A DNA stretch of 64,000 bases from Batrachochytrium dendrobatidis JAM81 (GCF_000203795.2 NW_006281099.1:1166690-1230689), one strand, 5' to 3'; positions 47,689 through 60,348 are shown, counted from the stretch's first letter. Translations and numbers: made by a program. The notes: generated by a model from the sequence alone, not told the origin.

Positions 47689-48989
47689 AGTGTACCTATA
47701 AACAACTAATAACAATACTTGGCTTTCAAATAGATTTACAACAATATAATGGACGAATACACAATTTCGTAGAAAGTATATGCAGAAATATCGATTCAAG
47801 CAAAAAGAACCAAGTGCTTCTTTTAAACTATTGTTTAAGCTGGCACAACAGCGCCATCTAAAGTGCCATTCTATTGTGGTTGATTTGCTTGGTGTTATTC
47901 GTACCCAAAAAGGCACACCAATGCGTGATGGTTGGCCTCATTTTATTTGTCATGATAGCTGATTGACTGACAACAGCAGTAGTTGTTGAGATCAAATTCA
48001 AATAGCAAGCAGTTTTTCTAATGTACGAGTACGAGTCATTAATATTGGCTGTCATGGTCAAAGTCTGTCCAACTCATAATGGTCAACAACTGCACCCCTA
48101 TAAGCGGTCTAAGCGAATTGTGTATTAAGCTACCGCAGCTGGTTCTATTGCAGTGCGTTAGTTGTAAAGTCTCGGCATTCAGAATGAATAAACAAAAAGC
48201 CATAGCAGTTTATTGTTTAAAAGTATGCAAGACATAGGTTTGATAGTTTTTCAAACCAGCTGCAATAGCACCAACAATAATTGACTGGTGAAAAGTCAAA
48301 TCCATCAGCATTTACTGTGGTATCTACATAAATGAAACATTAGTAAGAGTTCTAACACTCAGTCTCATGAAATGATGGATGTCTTTTGAGCTCCTTGACA
48401 AAGCTTATTGGTTCCTATCGTGGTGATTGGCATGGAACAACAGTTGCATTCCTGAGACATGCGATCATTGGTTTTTGGACTAGAACGCGAGCGTATCAGC
48501 GATATTCAAGAGTCTGTACAGTTTGATTGACAGCAGACCAAATATCTAGACTGTAGTGAATGAATCTATTCAAACTTGTCAATCATACAATTTATGGCTA
48601 TGCCAAATGAGAAGAGAAATTCAAACTATAGTTTAATTGTGTGCATCATATGATGGATGTTGTGTTTATTGAATCAGATTGTAAATTGAAAAAGCAACCA
48701 TTTGTAATGGGAAAGTACAACAAATATTCAAACCTTGTTTATTCCAAAGCAAAGGAAAATCACTGCAAATAGAGATTCATTTTACGTGAATACGGCTGTG
48801 AATTTGACATTTATCAATATTGAAATATCACTTGGATGTTGCTTTATTTTGATACTTGATAATGAATTTTGGATTTTGGATTTTGATATAAAAAAGAATA
48901 GCAAAGCAACAAGGACTTGTGTAAAATGCATGATATACTGAGAATAAGTAATAATCACCCTGCAGCATGGCCAAGCATTATTTATAATA
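47689..48989. other. Gene-free region with MITE right end and a long direct repeat (copy D1)
   Basis: Contains D1 at 48287-48561, nearly identical to D2 at 51945-52224. A MITE right terminus, TTTTACGTGAATACGGCTGT, lies at 48780-48799, with MITE-type internal blocks before it ('gtgcatcatatgatggatgttgtg'). The left terminus of this element could not be located. No coding frame is supported. Confidence 0.6.
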
Positions 48990-50704
48990 TTACGAGGCAG
49001 TAGCATCACTATAGACAGATGTGACTTGGAATTTGCGAATGTGATCTTGAGCCAGCATTAGCTCAATATGAACAACAGCATCGTCAAACAAGTTTGTTGC
49101 AGCGGCGACATCAAAGTTACTGCAGCAATCGTCTCCACTTTTGAAAATTTTGTCGGAATCATCGAATAGCTTCTTTGCAATTTTTGTCGGAAGATTGATT
49201 TCATTGACCGAATTTGATGCAATGAACTCGGACTTGATTTTTTCAAAGAGCTTTCGGGTGTTGGACTTTGTTGGGTTTTTTGTAATTTGACTTTTATATC
49301 CCTTGATTGTCTCGATAAAAAGTACATTTTCCATTGAAAATTCACGAGCCATGTAGATACAGAACGCATCTCGCAAAGCCGCATCGGCAAGAATGTGATC
49401 CAGATTTAATACACCTCTCTTGGTAGAGTTACTAGATGTACTAGAGCTATGGTTGTCCGTGGAATTTGCGTCATTCGCTCCGTTCAAGCATCCACTATTT
49501 GGGGTTTCGTTATTTTTAATTGAATACTCCCTATGTAGCTTTTTGGTACTCTTGGCAACTTTTTTGGTGGAAATACTGAAAGTACGAGGCCTAATCATGT
49601 AGTCCTTTCGCTTGATTCCAAGATAGTGGAGAGGCATGGTCTGATCAACCACCAACGTCGTAAACATTAAAAATGACGCAGTAGTAAGGCAGATATTTAT
49701 AATGTACGGATCCTTCAGAAACATGGTTACAATCGAAAACACTGCACCTCCTATCGTGAGGACGGTGACGATATAAAACTGTTTCATGATAAAGAAGTTG
49801 TCTTTTTGGGACCTCGGCCCATACCATAAAACAAATACTATATCAAATTCAGAGTTATTTCAGTTAAATCAACAAGACTGCTTGATTCAAATACGTTTCT
49901 GTCTAGCCGCGACGGCATTCAGAAGTTTAAAAGGCATGCAATTTACCTGTTGAAATTAAAGTAATGATCAATGACCCATATGTTGTGCATAAAACTGTTG
50001 GGGTAGGGATATTTAGCGCCGTCTTTTTGAAATCAGTAATGATCATACAGTAAACAAGAGCCCCAAAATATGGAATGAAATTGATAAGAAAGAAGATCCA
50101 TGCTCCTGTTTCGCTTGATAAGAGTCTTGTGCGATAAAGTTGTGCAGATAACGCCTTGTACTTTTCAGGATCAAACATGACATCATTGTCAAGAAGTTTG
50201 GTTTGTATTTTTGGCAGGCATAGTAGAAAATAATGCCTCAGATAAGTGGGCATGTATCCACAGAGGGTGGTGATTACTAGATTGAAAAGTTGAATTAGCA
50301 ACGGTACAAGTGTTGTTTCAATGATGGCATATTTCTAGCAAAGACAATGGAAACTAATCATTTCAACCCCATCCTTGTTTCCAAAGTATTTGCAATGACA
50401 CTGCCCAAGACTTACTCGATAGTGCTCGAACAATAAATACCACAGGCCGTGTACTACTGGTGGTCCAACCAGGCATTGATAGACATGCATCCATCCATAG
50501 CGATATGGTGACTGCAATGGATACTACAATGTTAAGTGTCCATGAACGGTGCTTGACCATGGAGTTTTTTCGTTCTCGAATGAATAATGGAATGGTTCCG
50601 ATTACCAATACCGTTAACAGGGCAGACATGAGTACCTTGATTGGGCCATGTTGCCGAGTATGCGTGATTTTGTCTGCAAGCTCGGCTATTCGGGTTTCGT
50701 TCAT
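48990..50704 (-). CDS. Seven-transmembrane receptor fused to RGS domain (paralogue A)
   Basis: Three exons (50416-50704, 49947-50276, 48990-49837), 488 aa. Seven hydrophobic spans can be counted: two in exon 1 (about 23-42 and 57-77), one across the exon 1/2 junction, two in exon 2, and two at the start of exon 3. The intracellular loop after TM3 has the signature PTYLRHYFLL..LPKIQTKLLD..MFDPEKYK. Before TM6 lies LWYGPRSQKDNF. The RGS domain is at about 350-478: LDHILADAALRDAFCIYM, AREFSMENVLFIETI, APNSVNEINL-like SNSVNEINLPTK. RGS domains speed GTP hydrolysis by G-alpha; 7TM-RGS fusions are known in plants and fungi. The Asn of EFSMEN, a G-alpha contact in classical RGS proteins, is kept. 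A ~80-residue Ser/Asn-rich linker separates TM7 and RGS. Downstream-most member of the array. Confidence 0.85.
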
Positions 50705-52463
50705 GTTAATTTATATTCAAGTAGCCAATCAGTTAAACTTTAGGTTGATAGATTGTATGCAATCACAGATCAGGTTTGCTTAGTACTGTCAGTTTAGAGC
50801 TATAATGAAATAGTCGGTTTGCAACTGCGAATCAGCTTGGTATTTGAGTAAAAATGCCATACTAGCATTTAAAAAAACACCAGGCTTAAATGGGATGGCA
50901 GAGGGGTTTCAGCACCTTTGAGGGGTTTAAAAAAACGGCCAATTTGGTCAACCATGATCTTGCGCTTGTTGGAATGTTTTTTCTCGACTACTATCTTGCA
51001 TGTTATGTGCGGAAGCTAATATGTAGCAATGAGGGGTTGTTTGATGTTCAAGTTTTGTTCTTGGAAAACTTGGTCCAATCAACTTGAAGTTTGGAGATTG
51101 GGCTCGAGCCATTATCAAAACTGGTACCCATATAAAAACATTGGCTTTTAGTGTGGATGCTTATCAAACATTAAAAGTAGCACCAATAGTACCGTAGATA
51201 TCTGTTGAATTATATCCATGACAAAATTAGGGTCAACAACCCAATCGTGTTTTATCAAGGCCAGTATGGCTTAGTCTTATATCTGGGACCGCTGTATGAC
51301 ATGTAGATATACGATACGGTGCCATGTAACCAAGACTTGAATGATCTCAAGCTTCTTCACCAGCAACAAATCCTAAACTAATTACCCTCACCTTTCTAAA
51401 TCCATACGATGTCAGTGTGTTTGCTAATCTAAAATAGGTCGATCGATACCACTTGCATACATGATAAATAGTACTGGCTACTGATGTCATTTTTTCACAT
51501 TTGTAAATAACCCCTGGTGTTATATACTGTTGATAGTGCAAGTGGTAAAATCAGTATCGGTCCAACAAGTCATTGCTTTGGATAAACCTCGATTGCTGAG
51601 ATTGAGCACATCAGACCTCAGATTGTCCCATACACTTTTGGTGCACTCTAGAATTGCTATTACAGTCCAAAAAGCTGACAGATATAAAATGTCGACGTTG
51701 AACCAGTGCTAGGACAATGCAATTCGAATGACTTGGCAAGTGTATTTTCTCAACTATGTCCGACTTTTAATATGGGATATTCCTTTTATACACTTCAGAA
51801 ACATGCATCCATTGCATATGGGCAGCTCTGTCAGTTTAAAGCCATCCACTAAATACTTTGAAATTGGCTCTAGTGTGACAATCTGTCAAGACTACCCTGA
51901 ACTAATGCTACTCATCGTTAAGTCATGCTTGTTTATAGGCATTCGGTGAAAAGTCAAATCCATCAACATTTACTGTCGTATCCAAGTAAATGAAACATTA
52001 GTAAGAGTGTCTAACAAACATTCAGTCTCATGAAATGATGGATGTCTTTTGAACTCCTTGACAAAGCTTATTGGTTCCTGTCGTGGTGATTGGCATGGAA
52101 CAACAGTTGCATTCCTGAGACATGCGATCATTGGTTTTTGGACTAGAACGCGAGCGTATCAGCGATATTCAAGAGTCTGTACAGTTTGATTGACAGCAAA
52201 CCAAATATCTAGACTGTAGTGAATCTGGCTATTGTACAATGCATGTCCACGAAATGAGGAAAAATGGATAGCCTCAGCTTAAACCATAGTTTGACCCTAT
52301 ATGCATTATATAATGGATGCTTGAAATAATTGACAATGACAAGCTGATAGAAAGTTACTTTTGAACAGTAAAAACAGCACATTACTTTTTCTAGCGCTAA
52401 TGTTGATTAGTAAAGAAACCGCTATCCTTTCAAGCAAAATGTTCTTGGTCTACACCGGCTTTA
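50705..52463. other. 1.76-kb spacer between RGS paralogues A and B, with direct repeat copy D2
   Basis: D2 (51945-52224) duplicates D1. Just after it, 'tgcattatataatggatgcttg' looks like MITE interior, without a terminus. The left 1.2 kb holds no supported gene; short + frames such as 50890-51087 and 51728-51949 have no match to a family and no splice partners. Confidence 0.5.
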
Positions 52464-54216
52464 TTATACTGATACAATATTTTCAAATAGAGGGCTGGCT
52501 TGAAACTTCCTTAAATGATTCAAGGCAAGCATCTCCTCAATATGCCTAGCCGCATCATCAAACACGGTCAGTGCCAGCTCTACATTCAACGCATTGCCCA
52601 ATGCAGTATGCAGGGCAGCAGTAAGCTTATTGACATCTTTTTTGGGAAGATTGACCTCATTTACAGAATTGGGAGCAATAAACTCGGTCATGATTTTATC
52701 TGAGATCTGCTTGACGTTGGCTATTGTTGGAACTTGTCGCACCTTTTCTTTGTATAATCGAACAGTTTCAAGAAACAGCAAATTCTCCAAGGAGAACTCG
52801 CGCGCCAGATATTGACAAAATGCGTCACGCAGTGGAGGACTGTCGATAATCTTGGGGATAGTGTATGTGCCGCTTTTTTTTGAAGTTTGGGTGCTAATCT
52901 TGCTCGATGAATCGCTTCCAGTTGAGGAATAGTCATTCACGTTAGTTTCGCTGCTCAAAATTACACCGTTGCTGCCAGCCATTTTATGAGCATGAATACC
53001 CATGTATTTGCGTTTATGAGCTTTGGATTTTTTGCTGGATGACAGTACAACAGTGTTGTAGCGTTGGTTTGTAACAAGGTATTGAAGAGGCATTAGGATG
53101 TCGACAGAAAGAGTCAAAAAAGTCATTACAAAGGCTATTGCAAAACATAGACGATTGGTGTGAAGATCTCCAGATGTAACACCTATCAGGAGAACAGTGG
53201 CCGTAATGAGGGACGATACGGTGACAACGTAAAACTGTTTCATAATATGAAAGTTTTCTTTTGGTGCTCCTGCTCCGTACCAAATGACAAAAACTGTATA
53301 CTCGAGTTGATTGGATATTATTGTTAGCAATCTCGATGGAATAACCCATTGATCCACTGATTAGCCAAAAAGTATACTTACGTGATGATATAAAGATTAC
53401 ACTAACACACATTTTGACCATATAAAGATCGGCCGGGTTAGGAATGCCAATGGCCATCTCATCAAAATTAGCATTCAAGAGATAGTATATGCCAATCCCC
53501 ATCAGCGGGATAAAGTTGATTGCAAAGAACATCCATGCACCAGCCTCGCTAGACAAAAACTTTGTGCGAACCAGCGACCTTGAAAGTTTCTTGTATTTTT
53601 CTGGATCCACCATTGTTTCATAGTTGAACAGTTGAGTCTGCAACACAGGCAGTCTGAGGAGATAGTAATGTCGCAGGTATATGGGGCCATATGAGCATAC
53701 CGTAATAGTGACTGTTGAGTTTATGTAGACAGTCAAGATGTAAGCCACCCGATCGCAAACACAAAATAATGGTAAAAGTTGATCAGTGAACCATTCATAT
53801 ACATTAAAGAAGGTACAAGACTAGCTTGAATCAATTACACAACCAATAGAACAGATCTTTCAATCCATCAGGTTGCAAGTGAAATGTAAAGTTAAAATCA
53901 TCAACTTACGACAAATATTTTTGAGCCAAAAGGTAAAGGGCAATGTTTCATAATCCACCCACCCATCCATTGATGTACAAGCATCTATGATTGAGCGAAT
54001 GGTAATCGCAAGACATGCAGCCAAGTTAATCGTCCATGAGCGATACTTCACCATAGGCTGATCTCGTTCATGAATGATTATGGGTGAGCACACGACAATG
54101 AGTAGCGTTTGAGCAATCGCAAAGAATACTTTTAGCGGACCATATTCATTTGTACGACCCATGCTGCGAACAGCCATATTCAACAGCGTTGCATTTTGTA
54201 AAATTAAGCGCTCCAT
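52464..54216 (-). CDS. Seven-transmembrane receptor fused to RGS domain (paralogue B)
   Basis: Three exons (53910-54216, 53382-53711, 52464-53293), 488 aa, same intron positions and phases as paralogue A. The post-TM3 loop is PIYLRHYYLLRLPVLQTQLF with MVDPEKYKKL. The pre-TM6 motif is altered to WYGAGAPKENF instead of YGPRSPKDNF, the most divergent of the five. The RGS domain (about 350-478) has DSPPLRDAFCQYLAREFSL, ENLLFLETVRLYKE and APNSVNEVNLPKKD, and keeps the Glu-Asn pair. The linker is Ser/Thr-rich with a basic run after TM7 (SSSKKSKAHKRK). It is predicted to be a plasma-membrane receptor that limits its own or another G-alpha's signal; ligand unknown. Confidence 0.85.
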
Positions 54217-54599
54217 GTACTTATGAACAATTAGTCAATTCTTTATGGTTGGGTTTACTTGATGGTGGCAGTAGTAGTCAAGTAGCCAAATATGTATAGT
54301 ATGGAGACTGCCGCGAGATGATGTAAAGATATGGGAACAGTATTAAATATGCAAGATTGAAGGATGCCAAAATAAAAGACTGCAAGGGCGGTTATATCAT
54401 TGAATGACACCAAGTATCCAAGTGCCTCCAGAATGATTTGCAAGCACTACTGTGCACATCTTGTCAATAGTTTAGCAGTTGAAAAAGAAGTTCGCCGCAC
54501 TTACTATACCATCAAAACACAACCAAGGGATATAAGCATTGAGGCTGAAAACAAAGGGGATGAAAATATTTATTTACACTTCAGCTCGATTTCGCCATG

Positions 54600-55045
54600 C
54601 TTTGAAAGCATTCAGACAACAACTAGACTGTTGTTGCAGCATCTCAAAAGTGTGGATCATCCGTTCGTAGCACTGCGATTGTTTCAGGTTGGCGCAGACT
54701 GTATGGGTGGACTGTCAAAACCCTCGTGTCAAAACAAGATCAAACGAGGAGTGTTGCACTGTATTCAATCGAAAGGATCAGCAACGGACCATGCCAACAA
54801 GTCAGATTGTCACCGTGGTACACGAGATACGAGCGACAGATGCTCATGCCATTCAAATCAATAATATATCGATGTTTACCAAGAGCATCATCAAGAAAGC
54901 ACCAAACAATAACAAATCCAACCACACAAAAGTGGTCGAGTAAAATTTATGTGCCACCTAAGCACATGGTATGCACTGATGTTGATGATGGGACAATCTC
55001 CATTTATCTCCACCCCCATACCCTTTATATCACCAGGGCTAAATG
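54600..55045 (+). repeat. Dispersed repeat family R2, copy d, between RGS paralogues B and C
   Basis: Shares 'gactgttgttgcagcat', 'tcgtgtcaaaacaagatca', 'aagtcagattgtcaccg', 'acgagcgacagat', 'cattcaaatcaataata', 'agcatcatcaagaaa' and 'ctccacccccataccctt' with the other three copies, in the same order and orientation. The rest of the 54.22-55.30 kb gap has no supported gene. Confidence 0.6.
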
Positions 55046-55295
55046 ACCCTGATAGTAAACTGGAATCAGACTCCACAACTCAATCTTTCAAGCTAGCGGA
55101 ATATATAGGACTCGTATCATTAGATGCGTATACGTATCGCTCTCGTTTATTTCAATACATTTTACTAAATCTACAATAATTAGGTGGCAATTTCAACCAT
55201 CAAAATGAACAAACGCTAAATCTTGAACAATTCTGCTATATTGCAGTTTTTCAAGAAACAGGTATCGGACATTATTATACTTTTTAAACCATATC

Positions 55296-57023
55296 CTACT
55301 TTGCTTCCGTCGCTTCACGAAATATGGAGCTTGCTACGAATTTTCGCAAGTGGTTCAATGTCAACATTTGCTCAATGTGTGCTGCGGCTTGATCATACAC
55401 AGCCAAGGTGCTTGCCAGGGAAGATTCTCCTTCAAGAATAGACTGTAGCTCTCTATCGAGTCTCATGACATCCTTTTTAGGCAGATTGACCTCATTCACA
55501 GAGTTTGGAGCAATAAACTCGTTGTGAATCTTTTCAGAAAGTGCAATAATATTGTCTCTTGTTGGAGACGCTGTAATCTGTTTCTTGTACCACCTTACCG
55601 CTTCAATAAAAAGCAGACTTTCCATAGAAAACTCACGGGCAAGATACACACAAAATGCATCATAGAGAATAGGATCAGCAAGAATCTTTGGCACAGAAAA
55701 GTTTGCAACTTTCCCCGCGCAAGAAGATTGACTTTTTACTGAGCGAGATCCCTCAGATGTTGCACCTTCTCCACTTGAAATACCATTACTGAGTGCATTT
55801 TCTTGACTTAGGTTTACTTGCACACGCATAGAATGACCTGGCTTTTTGACTGAGCGTTTCTTTAGAGCTCCAGTAGATAGTCGAATTGGACTTAGTTTAT
55901 ACCGCTTGTTGGTAAGCAAAAACTGCAAGGGGATGATCAGGTCGACAGAGACGGTTAGAAATACCAGTACTGCTGAAAATATATGACATATTTTTATGAC
56001 ATTTGAATTTCCCGATACAATTCCTATCAAAGAGGTCAAAACAACTCCTATTGCCAAAGCAGTGACGATGTAGAATTGGGTCATGATTTGAAAATTATCT
56101 TTTGGTGATCTAGGACCATATGAAAGAAGAAACACTTGATGATTGCGGAACCAGATAAGTTATCATAATGTTAGACAATCGTAAGCAAAGCCATCATTTG
56201 ACATATTGATGGTTGGAAAACAGTATGAATATTTGAATAGAGAATGGGATTTTAAATATACCTCCAGAAACAACGAGTTGTGCCAAACCGATATATGTAG
56301 TCGACGCATCTGTTGGGTTTGGTAGTCCAAGCGCCATTTTGTCCAAATTCGTGATGGATAAAAAATATAGCAGAATAATAAAACAAGGAATACTGTTGAT
56401 TAAAAAGAACGTCCAAGCTCCAAGTTCACTTGATAAAAACTTTGTTTGAATTAATGCACGAGAGTGAATCTTGTACTTTTCAGGATCCACCATTGTATCA
56501 TAGTCCAAGAGCTTTGTTTGAAGAACAGGTAATTGGAGGAGAAAATAATGTCGTAGGTATGTAGGCAAAAAACAACACAATGGAGTGATATCTACAAATT
56601 CAATGGGCATCGCGTTAATAATCGACTATTATTGCTCAATTGAAAGTCAAGACTTGTAACTAGACTATCTGCATGTAGAAAAAGCATTATTGGTGTTCTA
56701 AACGCAGTTAGAGTTTAAAATGTATACTTACAACAGAGGCTTTGAATTACAAGCCCAATTCGGCGATTTTCATAAGATAGCCAGTTGGGCATAGCAGATA
56801 CAGCATCTACAGCTATACATGTTGTTGTTGTCACACATCCCAGTATATTAATTGTCCATGATCTGTGCTTAATCATGGGCTGCTTTCGCTCACGAATAAA
56901 TAATGGTATGCATATTATAATCAGTACTATATGAAAACTAGAAATTACAAGCTTGAGTAAACCAAGTGATCCAACTTGTGTAAGCTGTCGCGCAAGCGCA
57001 TTAAGATCTGTGTCGTTTTGCAT
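55296..57023 (-). CDS. Seven-transmembrane receptor fused to RGS domain (paralogue C)
   Basis: Three exons (56732-57023, 56262-56591, 55296-56134), 486 aa, same structure as A and B. Exon 1 encodes two spans with FIRERKQPMIKHRSWTINIL between them, a loop conserved across the array. Exon 2 has PTYLRHYFLLQLPVLQTKLL and MVDPEKYK. Exon 3 opens with FLLSYGPRSPKDNFQIMTQF. The RGS domain (about 350-478) reads ADPILYDAFCVYLAREFSM, ESLLFIEAVRWYKK, APNSVNEVNLPKKD. The Asn that follows Glu in classical RGS proteins is Ser here (EFSMES). The last intron uses acceptor 'catcaag'. A MITE lies just upstream of the start. Confidence 0.85.
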
Positions 57024-57085
57024 AAATATTACGAAATTATTTCGTTAATGGAAACTTTAAATAAGCTTTTCAACGTTTATTTAAA

Positions 57086-57413
57086 GATAATTTCACGCAA
57101 AATGAAACATTTGCATTTATCTTGGATTGACTCTATTTTGCTTTGGAATAAACAGTGGTTGGATGTTTTACGCATTCCTGCTAGAAATTGATTACGCTGC
57201 TCTTTCTATAGAAACTTCTATATCCTAATATCAAATACGTTTATGCTTTAATTGAACAAAAGATTAAGCATTCCAAAAATGAAATGGCTGCTTTTATACC
57301 AGTTTTAAAAAGAAATCCGATAAACTAATGAGTTTAAAAAAATCCAGTAAGATTGTCCGTTTATTATGTATTTTGAAACTTTGGTCTTTCATTTTACGTG
57401 AATACGGCTGTAA
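57086..57413. mobile_element. MITE-like element with inverted ends (copy 4), between RGS paralogues C and D
   Basis: The left end AATTTCACGCAAAATG (57089-57104) is a mutated form of the common terminus. The right end TTTTACGTGAATACGGCTGT followed by AA (57392-57413) is intact and flanked by TA. About 325 bp, non-coding. The rest of the 57.02-57.78 kb gap shows nothing more than AT-rich spacer. Confidence 0.6.
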
Positions 57414-57776
57414 AGTAATATCTAAACTTTTGTTCAAAAATCGCTCAATTATTTCTCAAAATCGTACAATTAACACAATCATTTATTCACTGAATCTGGA
57501 GCAATATTCTAAGCACAATAAAGCTGGTGCGCATTATTTGGTTGGATGAAAATTAGATTTGCAACAACTTGACGAGATTTTGCAACTATATATCTGGTTA
57601 TAACTATGTATAAAATCTATTACAGCACAAATTTGGATTAGCAACATATGTTTAATTAAAAAATATTGGTGGAACGTTTTTAAATAGCAGTCTATCAGTA
57701 TGTTTGAAATCCGTATGTTTTGAGCATATATAGCTAGATGTTGACATTAGCCACCGATTGTGAAAAAATATTAAAA

Positions 57777-59467
57777 TCAGGGTAAAAGTACACGAGTAGC
57801 AGAGAAAAACAGCGGACTTGCTAAAAACTTGTGCATGTGGTTTATAATCAAAAGCTTTTCAATGTATTGTGCGGCTTCATCGTATACCGTTAATGACTTG
57901 CCTAAAGCAAATGTTCCGTTAGTGATTCCATGCAGATTTAATTCGAGCCTTGAAATGATCTTTTTGGGTAGATTTATCTCATTGATTGAATTTGGCTCAA
58001 TAAAGTCTTTATGAATTGTTTCAGTTAGGAGTTCAACATTTTGTATAGTTAGGTTGTCTTGTAGTTGAATTTTGAATTGCTTAACAGCGGCAATAAACAA
58101 TAAGCTTTCCAAGGAAAATTCTTGAGACAGAAACGTGCAAAAAGCTGCATATAATGTTGGTTCTGATAAGATTTTTTGAAGATTGTAGTTTGAAGTGGGT
58201 GGCTGAACAAATGAAACTGTTGACTTCACTGTCGTGCTGGTGGGCGTGATGGCATTCGAATGGACTGATTGCTTATCGCATATCCCACTATCATCAATGC
58301 TAACTTTAGGAGACTTGCAGTTGGACTCGCTAAAGCCATTCACCAGTGGTTGAAGATTGCCCGAGGTGTTTAGTGAGGTTGTGTATCTTCTCTTGGTGAC
58401 GATGAATTGAAGGGGAATTGCAATATTCACAAATACGGGCACCAATGAAATAATTATTTGGGCTTTATCACTCGCCAAGAATATTGCTCTGTTTGAAGAA
58501 ACACCTTTGATTGCTCCGGCAATCACGTTCATTAATGTAGTCCCAGTGATAATATAGAACTGATTCATGATATTGTAGTTGTCTTTTGGCGATCGTGGAC
58601 CATACCACAATAGAAAGCCTATAATGATTGATTTATCAGCTGTAAATTAGCAATAATCCATCAGTTGATTTGTACTTTAAAACATGACGAATCAAGATAG
58701 TAATGTACCCTGTGATATGAATATTTGAACCACCGGCATGATCCCAATATATTTAGATAAGGGCGTAGGTAAATCAAGTATTATCATGTCAACATTGCTA
58801 ATCATTGCGCAATAGATTGTGAATGTCACACTGACAATAAAGTTGATGGCAAAAAACGTCACCGCTCCCATTTCGCTAGAAAAAAACTTTGTCAAAGTAA
58901 TATCTCGTTTAAACGTTTGATACTTGGCCGGATCAAGCATATCTTGATTGGTGAGCAGCCGCTTTTGTAGTGCAGAAAGGCGCAAAAGAAAATAATGGCG
59001 AAGGTATGTTGGCAAAAACACACACACGATGGCAGTATCTAAATATAATCACAGCATATGTTGATATTAGTACACTCGTTTAATTATGCGTTCTATCAAT
59101 AGATTGCTTATTAAACTGTTAAAGTAAATTAAATTTTAAATTCGAGATCTAGATGCATTTTAGTACACTTACAGAAAATGTTGTTGATCAGATTTGCATA
59201 ATAAAACATATCGTAAGCAACCCATATACCAACTAACTGAAACCCGGTTGTAAAGTGACATATCATTACAGAGACACATGCAAAAATGTTGATTGTCCAA
59301 CTCCGATACTTGATCATTGGCTGAAGACGTTCGTAAACGAATATTGGAATTGCAGGAATGACCATGAGTGATACAATTGCGGCAACAGTAAGTCTTATTA
59401 TGCCAATTTCAATATCATCAGGAGATGGTCTTGCGAGCCTGTCAAGAGCAGCATCGTTTTGACTCAT
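57777..59467 (-). CDS. Seven-transmembrane receptor fused to RGS domain (paralogue D)
   Basis: Three exons (59173-59467, 58709-59038, 57777-58618), 488 aa. This is the most diverged of the five in its transmembrane part: the exon 1 loop is FVYERLQPMIKYRSWTINIF and the post-TM3 loop is PTYLRHYFLLRLSALQKRLL with MLDPAKYQ. Exon 3 starts FLLWYGPRSPKDNYNIMNQF. The RGS domain (about 352-480) reads SEPTLYAAFCTFLSQEFSL, ESLLFIAAVKQFK and EPNSINEINLPKK; Ser replaces the classical Asn, and Ala replaces the Glu of FIEAV. The Ser/Thr-rich linker between TM7 and RGS contains no other motif. Confidence 0.85.
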
Positions 59468-59931
59468 TATAAACTACTTTCAGCTTTTAATAAGCGTTTA
59501 GATATGTATCGTGTATAAAGTGTATTTATGTCCAATGTCTAGCCAAATAGTGAACTGCCGATTATTGACGCGTTTCTTTTAGCAGTAACATTGTTAAGCC
59601 AAGGTTCATTATCCAAGATTACTCTATGATTATCAGATGCTACTAAACATTTATATGGCATAAAGCAACTATGTATTGTAATATTTAAAAAATTGAAATA
59701 AATTTTGAATATCAATAAATAAAAATACTAAGCAAGTTGGCAAAGATGACTTGTTTTGCATGTATCATTGTACATGTGCAGCTACAAAAACAAAAATATG
59801 GTTTAGTATAGAATAGTACCTTTGAATAATCTTGTAATAATTTATATATACACATTTCATCATATTCCACTAGTTCTTTTTCAACTATCTTTAAATACTG
59901 ATTTTGGTGGGAGAATTTACACTAATTGATT

Positions 59932-60322
59932 CAGCCATATTTAGTAAAATGTAATACTTTTGTACTCATCTTGTGTTCAGAGCCTCTATTTTGCTTTAAA
60001 ATACACTGATTACATATTCTTTTTGCTTGCTACTAGGAATTGACTGTTTCAGTTGGTATTACAAGTTCTTGTTTGGAATTGCTTGACAAACAACTCCACT
60101 CTTTATACTGAATAATTATTGGCAGGGCTCAAGAATCAACAATATAGAGCTCTACACCTTACGGTATTGCTGTTGAACGATTGGCAAATCGTGTTGAACT
60201 AGTAGACTTTGTCAAAGAGCTCAAAATAAAATGTTGTCCAGTAAACTGGCACCATCATTCATAAAACTGACTGTTTATTATACTTTCTTGTTTAGTGATG
60301 CATGCTACGTGAATATAGCAGT
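59932..60322. mobile_element. Degenerate MITE-like element (copy 5), between RGS paralogues D and E
   Basis: The left end CAGCCATATTTAGTAAAATG and right end GCTACGTGAATATAGCAGTG are decayed forms of the shared terminus. Interior blocks such as 'tactcatcttgtgttcag..cctctattttgctttaaaat' match the 19.5-kb and 57.1-kb copies. The rest of the 59.47-60.35 kb gap has no supported gene. Confidence 0.5.
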
Positions 60323-60348
60323 GAGCTACATTAGATGTTTTCAATATG

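Noticed and set aside
47689..47916. Upstream extension of the F-box-like protein frame
   Set aside because: The added 76 residues are Cys/Phe/Tyr-rich and unlike the Ser-rich start at the next Met; I treat it as fortuitously open 5' sequence.
53014..53748. Long 244-codon minus frame spanning paralogue B exon 2 and intron
   Set aside because: It reads through intron 2 and out of frame into exon 3; splicing at 53382 restores the receptor frame seen in all five paralogues.
54400..55046. Overlapping + frames at 54.4-55.0 kb (up to 154 codons)
   Set aside because: They fall in dispersed repeat R2d in three different frames; the equivalent frames are broken in the other three copies.
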